From assembly GCA_019188255.1 (NCBI GenBank), contig JAETXT010000009.1, forward strand, positions 3,968,001 to 4,032,000: a stretch of DNA of 64,000 bases. Direction: 5' to 3'. Under the pieces are notes generated by a model, which saw nothing but the letters and a program-made list of their open reading frames with translations, was not told the origin of the DNA and did no database searches. Each line of letters begins with the position of its first letter. Position 1 is the stretch's first letter. Shown piece after piece: positions 53,953 to 64,000 of this stretch. The translations under genes were made by a program, and so were the position numbers. This DNA is from Verticillium longisporum. Lineage: Eukaryota > Ascomycota > Sordariomycetes > Glomerellales > Plectosphaerellaceae.

Positions 53953-55730
53953 AACCTATTAACTAGAGGTAGCCTTTAATTTCTCTATTATAGCCTAAGC
54001 TAAGAATCTATAAAAGGATAACTTTAAATAGCTTAATAAATATATATAGTAGTAGATTATTAATATAAGCTATAGCCTAAATTATATATACTTAGATTTC
54101 TTAATAGCCTAATTTTATATATTCATTAATAGCTCCTTCGTTAATAATAAGGACCTTAGTTTATAGATCGGATTTATTATCCTTCTAAGTAATAAACGTT
54201 TTAGTAATTAAAAGAATGCCTTTATAGTATATAATAATATCCTCTACTAATATTCTATTAAGTATAAACGAATTATATATTTAGTTCTAGCTAGTAAAAT
54301 CTATAAGATAGTTAGTAGCTTCGATATAACCTATATCCTTAAATAGACGCTCTAAGAGATCTATAAACGCTTAGAACTACTATTCCTATAGATAATTATC
54401 TATATTAATAGCTATTTACTCTATTAATACTTTATTTAATTAAATATAATAATAGAGAAATACTTAATAATAGATTTTATAATATTATAGTAAAGCTACG
54501 AAGAATACGAAATCGATGAAATTTATTAGATCGCTAGAAGTAATAACCCTATAGATTTAATAATTAAGGGAGCGCTAAACTAAATACTAGAAGTATTAAT
54601 AAGCTCTAATAAAGTTATAATTAGGATTAAAGGATAAATTAAATATTAAGAAAAGAATAATTAAAGGGTAAAAGTAATTAATATTAATAAAAATATAATA
54701 AAGCTTAAAAACGAGTACCCTAGAAGTAAAAACGATAACCCTATAATTAATAAAATAGTAAAATAATCGATCTATAAAGTAGATTAGGCCTTAGAATCCG
54801 AAGAATCCGAGTTTAATTACTCTAATAAGTCCTATTAGAGGTAATTAAAGAGCTATAGAGCTATAGCCCGCCTAGCCGCTTTACGCTTAGTATTACTAAG
54901 ACTATTAAGGTCTTTATTAAAGTTATTACCCCCTTTAGCCTCCTCCTTCTTAATAATCGATAATATACCTTTAACGATAATACGCTATTTCTCTATATCC
55001 TATATCCCCTATTAGCTAATTATATAATTAGATAATTAAGGAAATAATAGAGAAAAGAGCTTATTAGCTTATTATTCTTATCCTAGGTAGCTAAAAACTT
55101 TATAATAGGCTTAAACGCTTTAACTAGATTAAGATAATAATCGTTAGAGCTATAAATACTAGAAAATAGAGATCGTAGAAGCTTATATTTATTTATAAGA
55201 GTATCTAGAAGTATATTTATAATATCGAGAGCCCTTAAGCTTAAGATCGTAATATATACTATTAATATTAACTTCAGTTTACTTATTAGTAAAATAAGAC
55301 TTTAAGTACCTTAAATAGGGGACTTTATAGATATTATTATAAATACGCTCTATACCCTAGATTAATAGCCTATAATTAATACCGACTAGGTTCTTACGCT
55401 TCGCTACTCGCTTAGTAGGAGGGGTAATAGGCGTAGGGGCTTTACGCTTAAGTAGTATTATCGAGGCTAGGACGAGAGAGAGAGAGAGAGAGAGAGAGTA
55501 GTAAAAAGGGGGATTTATTAATTATCGAAGCTTTAAAATAGTAGATTAAGCTAGCTAATCTTAAAAATAAAGAATCGTTATAGGGAAGAAGAAAGGTAAA
55601 AGGGATAGAATTACTATAATTTATTAATTAGATATATAGATCTATAGAATATAGTATTTACTAAACTAATTTAATAGGATCTATTAATTCTATTTAAGTA
55701 ATTTAATTCTATTATTATTAAAAGGGCTTT
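53953..55730 (+). repeat. Large inverted repeat, left arm
   Basis: The reverse complement of this arm is found at about 56,535-58,019. Many segments align, for example the AACCTATTAACTAGAGG end, the TTCGATATAACCTATATCC part and the ACGCTTCGCTACTC part. The left arm keeps about 290 bases (around 54,745-55,020) that the right arm lacks. The arms are diverged mainly by transitions. Boundaries are estimates by eye. Confidence 0.7.
55474..55499. repeat. GA microsatellite
   Basis: About thirteen GA units inside the left arm of the inverted repeat. The matching place in the right arm (about 56,745-56,765) has a broken CT run. Confidence 0.85.
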
Positions 55731-56010
55731 ACTATTTATATAAACCCTAATTTATTACTTTAACTATACTTAAGAGCTCTAAATTAGTAGGGTAGGTAAT
55801 ATAAGGGTTATAATTATTAATAATTCTATCTCTCTAAATTACTGCTACCTACGTAAATTAGATATACCTATCTAATTCACCGATTACGTAAGCTATAAAT
55901 TATATACTCCTAAGAGCTATGAATCCTAGCCCCGGTAATTATTATATCGGTAAATCCTATATAGTAATTACCGACCTAGGTAATCCCCTAATATTAGTTT
56001 AATATTAGCT
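55717..56010 (+). repeat. Dispersed repeat of about 290 bp, copy B
   Basis: Same orientation as 42086-42375. It lies largely in the spacer of the large inverted repeat and carries hairpin copy B. Confidence 0.75.
55933..55973. repeat. Hairpin copy B (15-bp stem, one mispair)
   Basis: The same 41-base palindrome as at 42302-42342, with one C-to-T change that leaves a single G-T pair in the stem. Confidence 0.8.
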
Positions 56011-56534
56011 ATCTTTTCTTTATAGATAGGATTGCCTAAGGGATTAATATCGGGCTCTATTACCTATATTAATAGCTGCTCTAATACGCTTATAATCCTC
56101 TAGTCTCTAGCGTATTAGATCTACTATCCTAATCTATAAAATGAATAAATGAATAAATAATAATAGGAGAATAATAGATAGAATAAGGAAAAATACGGCT
56201 TAATATTACTATTCCTATAAGCGCTAAATCCCTAGTCCCTAGCGCTATGGATTAGTTAAACTAGCTACTAAATAGCTCTCTAAGGAAACGAATTAAGTTA
56301 TAGTTAAATAATAGGAATAGGCTTTTAAACCCTTTAATAAAGGAAATGAATAGTAATTAAATAGTATAATAGCTAATTAAATAGCGCTCTTATAATAGTT
56401 AGATATAGGCTCTTAAAGTCTCTAAATCGCTAATATATTAATAGAGGGTAGAAGAATAATTATTATTACCTCTTTTATTAGCTTTCTTAATAGGAATAAT
56501 AGAATTAAATTGCCTTTAATAGGAATAATAGAAT

Positions 56535-58019
56535 TAAACCGCCTAAATAGGATTAATAGATCCTATTAAACTAGTTTAATAAATACTATACTCTATAGAT
56601 CTATATATCTAGTTAGTAAATTATAGTAATTCTATTCCTTTTACCTTCCCTCTTCCCTATAACGATTCTTTATTTTTAAGATTAGCTAGCCTAATCTACT
56701 ATTTTAGAGCTCCGACGATTACTAAATCCCTATTTTTATCGCTCTCTTTCTCTCTCTTTTTCTCTTATCCCGGCCTCGATAATACTATTTAAGCGTAAAG
56801 CCTTTACGCCTATTGCCCCTCCTATTAAGAGAGTAGCGAAGCGTAAGAACCTAGTTAGCATTAATCGTAGGAGCTACTAATCTAGGATATAGTATATATA
56901 CGTAGTAATATTTATAAGGTCCTTTACTTAAAGTACTTAAAGTCTTATTTTACTAATAAGTAAACTAAAACTAGTACTAATAGTATATACTACGATTTAG
57001 AGCCTAAGGGTTCCCATTACTATAAGTATACTTCTAGGTATTCTTATAAATTAATATAAGCTCCTATAATCTCTATTTTCTAGTATTTATAGTTCTAATA
57101 ATTATTATCTATAATCCGGTTAGGGCGTTTAAGCTTATTATAAAGTTTTTAGCTGCCTAGGATAAGAATAATAAGCTAATAAGCTTTCTTCTCTATTATT
57201 TCCCTAATTATCTAATTATATAATTATTATAGGGTTATCGTTTTTACTTCTAAGGTACTCGTTTTTAGGCTTTATTATATTTTTACTAATATTAATTACC
57301 TTTACCCCTTAATTATTCTTTTCTTAATATTTAACTTATCCTTTAATCCTAATTATAACTTTATTAGAGCTTATTAGCGGTTCTAGTATTTAGTTTAGCG
57401 TTCCTTTAATTATTAAATCTATAGGGTTATCGCCTCTAGCGAGTTAACGAATTTCATCGATTTCGTATTCTTTATAGCTTTACTATAATACTATAAGATC
57501 TATTATTAAGCATTTCTCTACTATTACGCTTAATTGAATTAGGTTTTAGTAGAGCGAGTAGCTATTAGTATAGATAATTATCTATAAGAGTAATAGTTCT
57601 AAGTATTTATAGATCTCTTAGAGCGTTTATTTAAGGATATAAGCTATATCGAAGCTATTAATTATCCTATAGATCTTATTAACTAGAACTAAATATATAA
57701 TCCATTTATATTTAATAGATTACTAATAGAGGATATTACTATATACTATAAAGGCGTTCTCCTAATTATAGGAACGTTCATTATTAAGGAGGATAATAAA
57801 TTTAATCTATAAACTTAGGTCCTTATTATTAGTAAAGGAGCTATTAATAAATATATAAAATTAGGCCATTAAGAGATCTAGGCGTATATAATTTAGGCTA
57901 TAGCCTATATTAGCGATCTACTATTATATACGTTTATTAAGCTATTTAAAGTCGTCTTTTTATAAGTTCTTAGTTTAGGCTATAATAGAGAAATCGAAGG
58001 CTGCCTCTAGTTAATAGGT
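56535..58019 (-). repeat. Large inverted repeat, right arm
   Basis: Inverted copy of the left arm, shorter by about 290 bases. Neither arm keeps an open frame. Confidence 0.7.
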
Positions 58020-58797
58020 TAAAGTAATATAGATATTACGAGCTCTCTAGGCGATATATTCCTATTCTAAGCTCGCTATCCCTAGGGTTACTAGCTCTAG
58101 GCGATTATTTTAGCCTTTCTATTAAATTATAAGATCTTTAATTCTAATTTTAATAATATAGCTATTAAAGACGCTATTAGATCCTACGTTAAGGATAGAA
58201 GTAGGCTTTACTTAGAAGCTAGCGCTTTCGAGCTCTATTTATTCCTTTTATATAAATGCGGGCTCTCTAAGGTTAAGGGTATTATTAATCTATATTCCGA
58301 TTAATCTAAAGCTCTCTCTAGCTCTAGTTAGAAGTAAATATAGATCGTAGCCTATTAGAATAGCGTTTAGGCGCTCTCTATAATAGCGCTAATAGGTTAT
58401 AAATTAATAAAGACCTAATTCTATAATATTATAGAGTAGCTTTATAATATAGAAGACGATTCTATTAAGGTATCTATATTATAGCTCCTTAGGAATATAT
58501 AGGAGAACGTTACGTAATAGATCTATAGCGCTCTAAGTATAGGCTTAATTAATATTATAGAGTATTAATTAATAGCTACGTTATTATAGTATTAGGGTAA
58601 TTACTAGGATTAATCGTTAGTTATAGTATATAATCGTAGGCGATTATATTAATAAGGTTATCTTCTCCTAGTTACTATATCCTTAAACTATTAATCTTAA
58701 CTTCTTATATAGAGCTTAAGGGAGGCCTTTTATTTCTTTTATAAGCTAGTATCTAAAGATCTTAGTATTAGGAAATACGGATCTCCTAACTAGTATA

Positions 58798-58843
58798 ACG
58801 TAATCCACAAGCGAGTGGTTCACCCATGCGAGTGGTTCACTTC
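58798..58843 (+). repeat. 3'-end terminal inverted repeat, transposon copy 2
   Basis: Begins ACGTAATCC after TA at 58796-58797 and carries the inner T variant (CCCATGCGAG), like the 3' end of copy 1. Confidence 0.9.
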
Positions 58844-58904
58844 ACCCCGACCCGACAAACATTCCGAGGAAAACCTCAACCCAAACGCCGTAAATCAATT
58901 AAAA

Positions 58905-59414
58905 TCACTCCTCCTCGTCTTTTGCAGACGATGAGATAGCTACCTGACAAGTTCTCGCGTTGTGGCCGGTCTTCCCGCATACGCTACAGCATCGTTTCTT
59001 CGGCTGGGACCACGACGCGGGACCCGGGTTCTGCAGCGTTTCCTCTTTTATCTGGATATCTACTTCCTTCTGAGCAATCTTGTCCTGTCCCTCGCCTACA
59101 GCCATGCTTCCTCCTTCCCGGAGACGTAGCTTTTTGGCCCTCCGGCGTCGGCTTAGTGTAGCATTTTCCTCTCGAAGGATCATAACCTCTGACTTCAAAA
59201 GAGCGATCTGGTGCATAACACCCCGCGTCCCCTTCGCAAGATAGTCAACAGCATCTAAAATTGACGTTGGGGAGCTTCCCTGGTGGCGTGAGATTCGCCC
59301 TTTGATGAAGTCAGTCTGGGAACCTGCCTCGAGCAGGTTAGTGGGCGTCTTAGAGACCCAAGAATCACGCTCCCCGTGGGACGTCCCCGGAGGCGTCGTC
59401 GTCCTCAACCTCAC
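58905..59414 (-). CDS. Transposase C-terminal part with zinc knuckle, copy 2
   Basis: Identical in protein sequence to the copy 1 tail: coiled coil, then the CCHC knuckle CSVCGKTGHNARTC near the end. It lies in the -1 frame relative to the catalytic part and lacks its own ATG. Confidence 0.8.
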   Translation of the reverse strand: MRLRTTTPPGTSHGERDSWVSKTPTNLLEAGSQTDFIKGRISRHQGSSPTSILDAVDYLAKGTRGVMHQIALLKSEVMILREENATLSRRRRAKKLRLREGGSMAVGEGQDKIAQKEVDIQIKEETLQNPGPASWSQPKKRCCSVCGKTGHNARTCQVAISSSAKDEEE

Positions 59415-60559
59415 ATCCAGCTTTGACAGGACTGTTTCCGGGTTATGGGGGACAAGCCCCGCTCCTCGAAAGCCTCCCTGGATGTTTTTTCTGTCATTGC
59501 TTGCTGAAATGCAGCCGAAAACGCCGGGAAGAAGTCCTCTTTGCTGATGTGCGTTGTACCCGCCCTCATCCTATCCTCGATTTGCCGACCGTATGCTTTC
59601 TTTAGTGGGCCAAAACACCCAACATCGAGAGGCTGGAGTAGATGTGACGAATGAGGAGGCATACAGAGTGTGATGATGTTGTTCTCCTTGCAGTAGAGTT
59701 CGAAGTCGACCGAGTGGTGACTTTCGTGGCCATCCAGGATCAGTAGGCGATAACCGCCCGAAGTACGGGACTTTGTATGCCTGTCAAAATGCCGAATCCA
59801 TTCCAGACCAATATCATTCGTCGTCCAGCCGTTTGGAGATGTTGCGATTCTCCAGTCGCGAGAAATCGCGTCGTCCTGGTACCAGCTCGAGAGGTGGTAC
59901 TTGCCCGAAACCACGATGAACGGCGGGACGGAGAAACCCAACGCGCCAACGCCCTGGATCACCGTAACCCATTCCCGGTTGCCTGGCTGCCTCATCTTCA
60001 CATTGGACCGTCTTTCCGAACTGGTCACGACCATTCCGTTGGCGATAACGCCCATCTGGAAGCCGGTCTCGTCAAAGTTGTACATGTCAGCCTCTTGGAT
60101 GCCGTACTTGGCGATCATGTTATGCACGAGGCGGAACCACGCGTTTATCGCATCCGGATCTTCGCATTGGGCCCTCTTGTAGTCGTACTTGCGAAAGAAA
60201 CGCGTCCGGAGCTCTGGTTGCCGTTTGACGAAGTTTGCGGCCCAGTTCTTCCCGACGCGTGGCGCGTCACGGTCGGCAAGCAGGCGATTCGCCATATCTC
60301 CGACCTCACCCAACCGGGGAGGGTAAGATCGCGCATCTAGGTCAAGGATATATTCGACAATAGTTTTCTCTTCTAGTACTGTTAATTTGGCAGAATTGGG
60401 CGGGCTTTCGCGTCGGGAGGGTTTGCCCTTCTGGCGTCGGAGGAGCGTCGTTAAGGGGACGGTGTAGATCCTCGCAGCACTCCGGGCGCTTAGGTTCGGG
60501 TCATTGTCCATAGCTTGGATAGCAAGGAATAATTGACCTTCTTTTGAAAGAGTCTCCAT
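59411..60559 (-). CDS. DDE transposase, catalytic part (Fot1/pogo family), copy 2
   Basis: 382 residues identical to copy 1, with the DNA-binding N-terminus and the DD35D core (FDETGF, LILDGHESHH, LLQPLDVG) intact. The frame ends at the same early stop, so the same one-base deletion before the C-terminal tail is shared. Either the parent element already carried it when one copy gave rise to the other, or both reads show the same base-calling error. Confidence 0.95.
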   Translation of the reverse strand: METLSKEGQLFLAIQAMDNDPNLSARSAARIYTVPLTTLLRRQKGKPSRRESPPNSAKLTVLEEKTIVEYILDLDARSYPPRLGEVGDMANRLLADRDAPRVGKNWAANFVKRQPELRTRFFRKYDYKRAQCEDPDAINAWFRLVHNMIAKYGIQEADMYNFDETGFQMGVIANGMVVTSSERRSNVKMRQPGNREWVTVIQGVGALGFSVPPFIVVSGKYHLSSWYQDDAISRDWRIATSPNGWTTNDIGLEWIRHFDRHTKSRTSGGYRLLILDGHESHHSVDFELYCKENNIITLCMPPHSSHLLQPLDVGCFGPLKKAYGRQIEDRMRAGTTHISKEDFFPAFSAAFQQAMTEKTSREAFEERGLSPITRKQSCQSWM

Positions 60560-60611
60560 CGCGGGCGGAGGTGGAATCTGTAGAATTCAGGTGTAGGTCG
60601 TGGGCCCGGGC

Positions 60612-60657
60612 GAAGTGAACCACTCGCTTGGGTGAACCACTCGCTTGTGGATTACGT
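60612..60657 (-). repeat. 5'-end terminal inverted repeat, transposon copy 2
   Basis: Ends GGATTACGT before TA at 60658-60659 and is identical to the 5' repeat of copy 1. Confidence 0.9.
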
Positions 60658-63600
60658 TAATTACTCTAGTTATTAGGAGTAAGTCGATTTCCTCTTAATC
60701 GGACTATTTAAATAGCTTCCTAGGGGTTATTATTCTACTTTTATTATATAATTAAATAGCTAAGTTATACTTTTATTATTCCCTTTTAATAATAAATTAA
60801 TACTCGATCTATAAAGTCCTAATTATATTATTCTTATAATCTATAAAAGCCGTTTATAATAGATTTATAGTATTTATTAACTTCCTAGGTCTCCTATATC
60901 GTTATAGTAGAATTAGCTCTAAATACTTAAATAGTTCTAGGGTCTCTAGAGTTCGAATTATTATTATCTCCTTAATTTATTAATCTAGCGATCTATTATA
61001 TAGTTTAATATATATTCCTTTAAACTCTATTAGGCTATTAACTATTTTAATTATAATCGCTATATTAGAAACCGATATAACTTTATAGGGACTAGTCTAT
61101 TTCTCCTACTCTTAGAATATAAGAACGTCGCTTCCTAGCTCTAGCGATCTTAATAGTAATTACTTAGTATCTAGTCTATTATAGGTATTAAGAATATTAT
61201 TAACCTTCTATTTAGTAATTATTCGCTAAAGCTCTATTATTGCTTTATTAATTACTTTAATATATTATACTTAGATCGTAATAGGCGCTAAGTTAATAGT
61301 AATCCTAGGTATCGCCCCGAATATAAATAATATAAGTATTAATCTATTAAGCTTAGCGGTATCGTTTATTACCTTTATAGCTCCTTAAAGTAGTAATTCT
61401 AAGCTTATATTACGAAACTCTACTTTTAAGATCTTATATACTCTATATATCGGCTTATAGTAGCTCTTAATTTTATTAATTAATTAATAGGCTTCTATAG
61501 GGATCTAATAGTAGGTTATACCTAGGAGGCGTACCTCTACCCTAAACTCTATAGAGGTAAAGTTCGTTCTAGCATTAATAGTTATAATATCTAGAGGCCT
61601 AAGGTATATATCTAATTAATACCTTTTAAGAGCTTCCTATATTATATAAACTATAAAATTAGGAATAAAAGTTATAGATTAGAATCTTATATTTATATTA
61701 ATTATATAAAGAATAGGCTTTCTATCTAAGTATATAATATCGATTAAAATCTTATAATTAAAGTCGATATCTAATTTTAAGGTAAACTTAAAGTATTATA
61801 GAGATTTCCCTTTAATTTAATAATAGTAATAGAAGCGGTTTATTAGTTCTAGAGCGTCCCGATTTATATCCTAGTCTATTCTCTAGAATAGGTTCTATAG
61901 CTTCTCTATAGATAGATAATTAAACCGCTTATAAATATATTAGAGCTCTATTTGTATTAGAAATACTATTCTATTACTCTCTATCCCTATTATATATATA
62001 ATCCCGGAGCTAGTATAGGTCTTCGTATCTAGGAAGAACTATAAATAGCCCTATTTACGAAAAATAGGCATATGCTCTTAGATCTCCTTAATATACTTTA
62101 CTAGCTTATTATATATATTATCTAGATAGATTCTAAGATCGTCTATATCCTTAATATAAAGTAGGAATAAGGTATCTATTAGGACGATATAGAACGTAAT
62201 TCTCCTAATTAGTATTAGAATAGTAATCTCCTCTATTATAGAAATAGGATTTCTTATTCCGAATCTTACTCTAGCCCCTATTCCTTATTTATTAATTATT
62301 AAGCTTAATATTAGGGCTATTAGGGCCCTTATTTATAAAGCTCCTATTATAGAAATTAATATTACGTTTATATTAAGGATAATATTATATTATATAGAAA
62401 TATTATTAGTTTAATATTAAATAAAGAGTTATTCTATTAGAGCTATTATTTTAGCTTTTAGATTATTCCCCTTAATTCTATATTAGAACGATTTATTTAC
62501 TAGGAAGTGTATAATATAAGTATTTATTAATTCGCTCTTAAGATTAGATTTAAAGGTATTATCTACTCTTAGCTTATTAGAAATAGGATTATCTAATTCT
62601 AAGCTCTTAATAGGTTCTATTATTATTAAAAATTAATAATATCCTTTCCGTTAATCCTTATACGTTTCCTATATATATTTCTATTATTCTTTTAAACGTT
62701 ATTACTCCTCGGGAGAGTACTTCGTCGATTTATAGTTTAATTTAGAGTATATCTAGTATTTACGAATTCTAGATAGTTAACGATTATTAATTCTATATAC
62801 CGATTACTTTCTACGATCTCCCCTTTTATTAGCTTAGCGATATTTATTCCTATAACGTCTATTAATATAGAAGTATTTAAATATTCTAATATTCTCCTTT
62901 ACCTTTAATATATTCTTAAACTATATAGATAGTATATTAAAAGATCGCTCTAGCTTTATTAATATAATCTTTAGCTCTAGGATATCTTAAATTACTTTTA
63001 GAGTATTTATATAGAGATAAGTCTTTTCCTTAAATATAGAGCTAAATGCTTTCTAATATTATTAAAGCTTATCTAGAAGGATTTAGAGAATTTCTATTTA
63101 TAGCTTTCTTACGTTATTAACTTCTATTATTATAGAATAGAATATTATCGAGCTCTAATCTAAATAATATTATATTCTATTAATCTCCGAATTAAATTAT
63201 TATTTAATCGCTAAATATATTTAATAGAGTCCTATATTCTAGTTTATATATTCTAGGAAGAAAGTTTATATATATTTTAAAAGTATATTCGGGAAGAGTA
63301 TATAGAGCTATATATAGCGGATTTATAATAGTTCGTAAACGTTTATAAAGATATATATTTTATCGTTAAGGATATCGTATATCTCTTTAGAGTAATTACT
63401 CTCCTTATTCTAGAGTAATACGAATTATTTAATTATAGCTCTATCGATTAGTAAATTTACTAATTCGTATAATAATAGAGTATAATACTAAGCTAGTAGG
63501 TTCTAGATAATATTTAAAAATAAAGTCTTATTTCTTTATAATTAAAGTATAATCTCTTATTAACTAGATTATTTACTCTATTAATTAGATAACCCTAGAA

Positions 63601-64000
63601 TTAAGGGCTATCGGGGATCTATCCTCCCTATTTATAGTTTTCGGATTTAGGATAGCTAAGCGTTCCCCGTAGATTATTACTTATCGTTCTATTAATCTCG
63701 CTATTCTTCTACTCTTTAGAATATTAAATCCTAGTTAATAATAATCAACTCTATTATATTAAGTATCTCTTCCTATAAAAGTATTAAGATTAATCTCTTT
63801 AACGTTTTAGCGTTTATTACTCCTAGAAGAGGGATCCTATACTCTATTAGATATACCTTTAGTATTTAAGTAATTATTATATTATAGGAATTAAAGTCCT
63901 CTTTAGTCTAGCTTTAGAAGTCTTCGATAAATACTTCTAAGAAGTAAATTCCCTTTATAATCCTATATATATTTATTATTTTAAGGATCTAAGCGCTTTT
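60658..64000. repeat. AT-rich, RIP-degraded repeat block 2, right part
   Basis: TA-rich, gene-free DNA to the window end. From about 62,190 it is a second copy of the repeat at 37,860-38,070 plus 39,931-41,530, lacking the transposon: the empty target TA lies at 62393-62394. About 61,970-62,170 also matches 53,640-53,930 in inverted orientation. It is probably a long, RIP-destroyed retrotransposon; no coding motif is readable. Confidence 0.85.

Larger units (their letters stand above)
52000..58797. repeat. AT-rich, RIP-degraded repeat block 2, left part
   Basis: Nearly 6.8 kb of TA-rich, CpA/TpG-depleted DNA without genes. It includes the mutated border motif (52217-52253), a piece at about 53,640-53,930 that is an inverted match to about 61,970-62,170, a large inverted repeat (53,953-58,019), a GA microsatellite and the second copy of the dispersed 290-bp repeat. 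It is cut at 58797 by transposon copy 2. Confidence 0.85.
58798..60657 (-). mobile_element. Fot1/pogo-type DNA transposon, copy 2 (1,860 bp, inverted)
   Basis: Same length, terminal repeats (58798-58843 and 60612-60657) and TA flanks as copy 1, but on the opposite strand about 19 kb away. In all parts compared only one base differs: element position 506 is C in copy 1 (38576) and T in copy 2 (60152 on the plus strand reads A), a silent change at a CpG. It is likewise free of RIP. Such closeness points to very recent transposition. Confidence 0.95.

Overview
The window reads as nuclear DNA of a filamentous ascomycete (Pezizomycotina, most likely a plant-associated Sordariomycete). Genes carry short introns of about 45-140 bp with GT-AG ends and CTAAC/CTGAC-like branch sites. 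Coding DNA is GC-rich. The families seen are typical of these fungi: Zn2Cys6 regulators, a PTH11-like receptor, plant cell-wall enzymes and small secreted Cys-rich proteins. The AT-rich blocks are almost free of CpA/TpG, the footprint of repeat-induced point mutation (RIP). The species cannot be fixed from the sequence alone.

Layout. Bases 1-36.8 kb are a normal gene-rich region: the end of a CaiB-type CoA transferase, a PHD-finger protein, a small membrane protein, an ASNSD1-like amidotransferase/asparagine synthetase, a GH67 alpha-glucuronidase, tRNA-Glu(CTC), a secreted glutaminyl cyclase, a BTB protein, a GH15-CBM20 glucoamylase with two reading-frame breaks, an isochorismatase-like hydrolase, a kelch protein, a membrane RING-H2 protein, a Zn2Cys6 regulator, a coiled-coil/bZIP-like protein, a mitochondrial-type J protein, a four-helix membrane protein, a second Zn2Cys6 regulator, a PL26-type exo-rhamnogalacturonan lyase with one frame break, and an MFS anion transporter. 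Bases 37.3-42.8 kb are an AT-rich, RIP-worn repeat block holding a clean 1,860-bp Fot1/pogo-type DNA transposon. Bases 42.8-52.0 kb are a small gene island with a secreted Cys-rich protein, a stop-interrupted gene, an FAD monooxygenase and a PTH11-like receptor. Bases 52.0-64.0 kb are a second AT-rich block with a large inverted repeat and a second, inverted, almost identical copy of the transposon.

How the parts relate. GH67 (xylan side chains), GH15-CBM20 (starch) and PL26 (pectin RG-I backbone) lie within 26 kb and all look secreted. With the two Zn2Cys6 regulators and the MFS anion carrier they suggest a plant-polymer-degrading lifestyle, but no tight cluster is proven. The two transposons have intact 46-bp terminal inverted repeats and TA target duplications. 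They share the same one-base break between the DDE catalytic part and the zinc-knuckle tail of the transposase. A related repeat copy at 62.2-64.0 kb preserves the empty insertion site of copy 1.

Frame breaks in the glucoamylase, the PL26 lyase and both transposons may be true mutations or base-calling errors; the sequence alone cannot decide.
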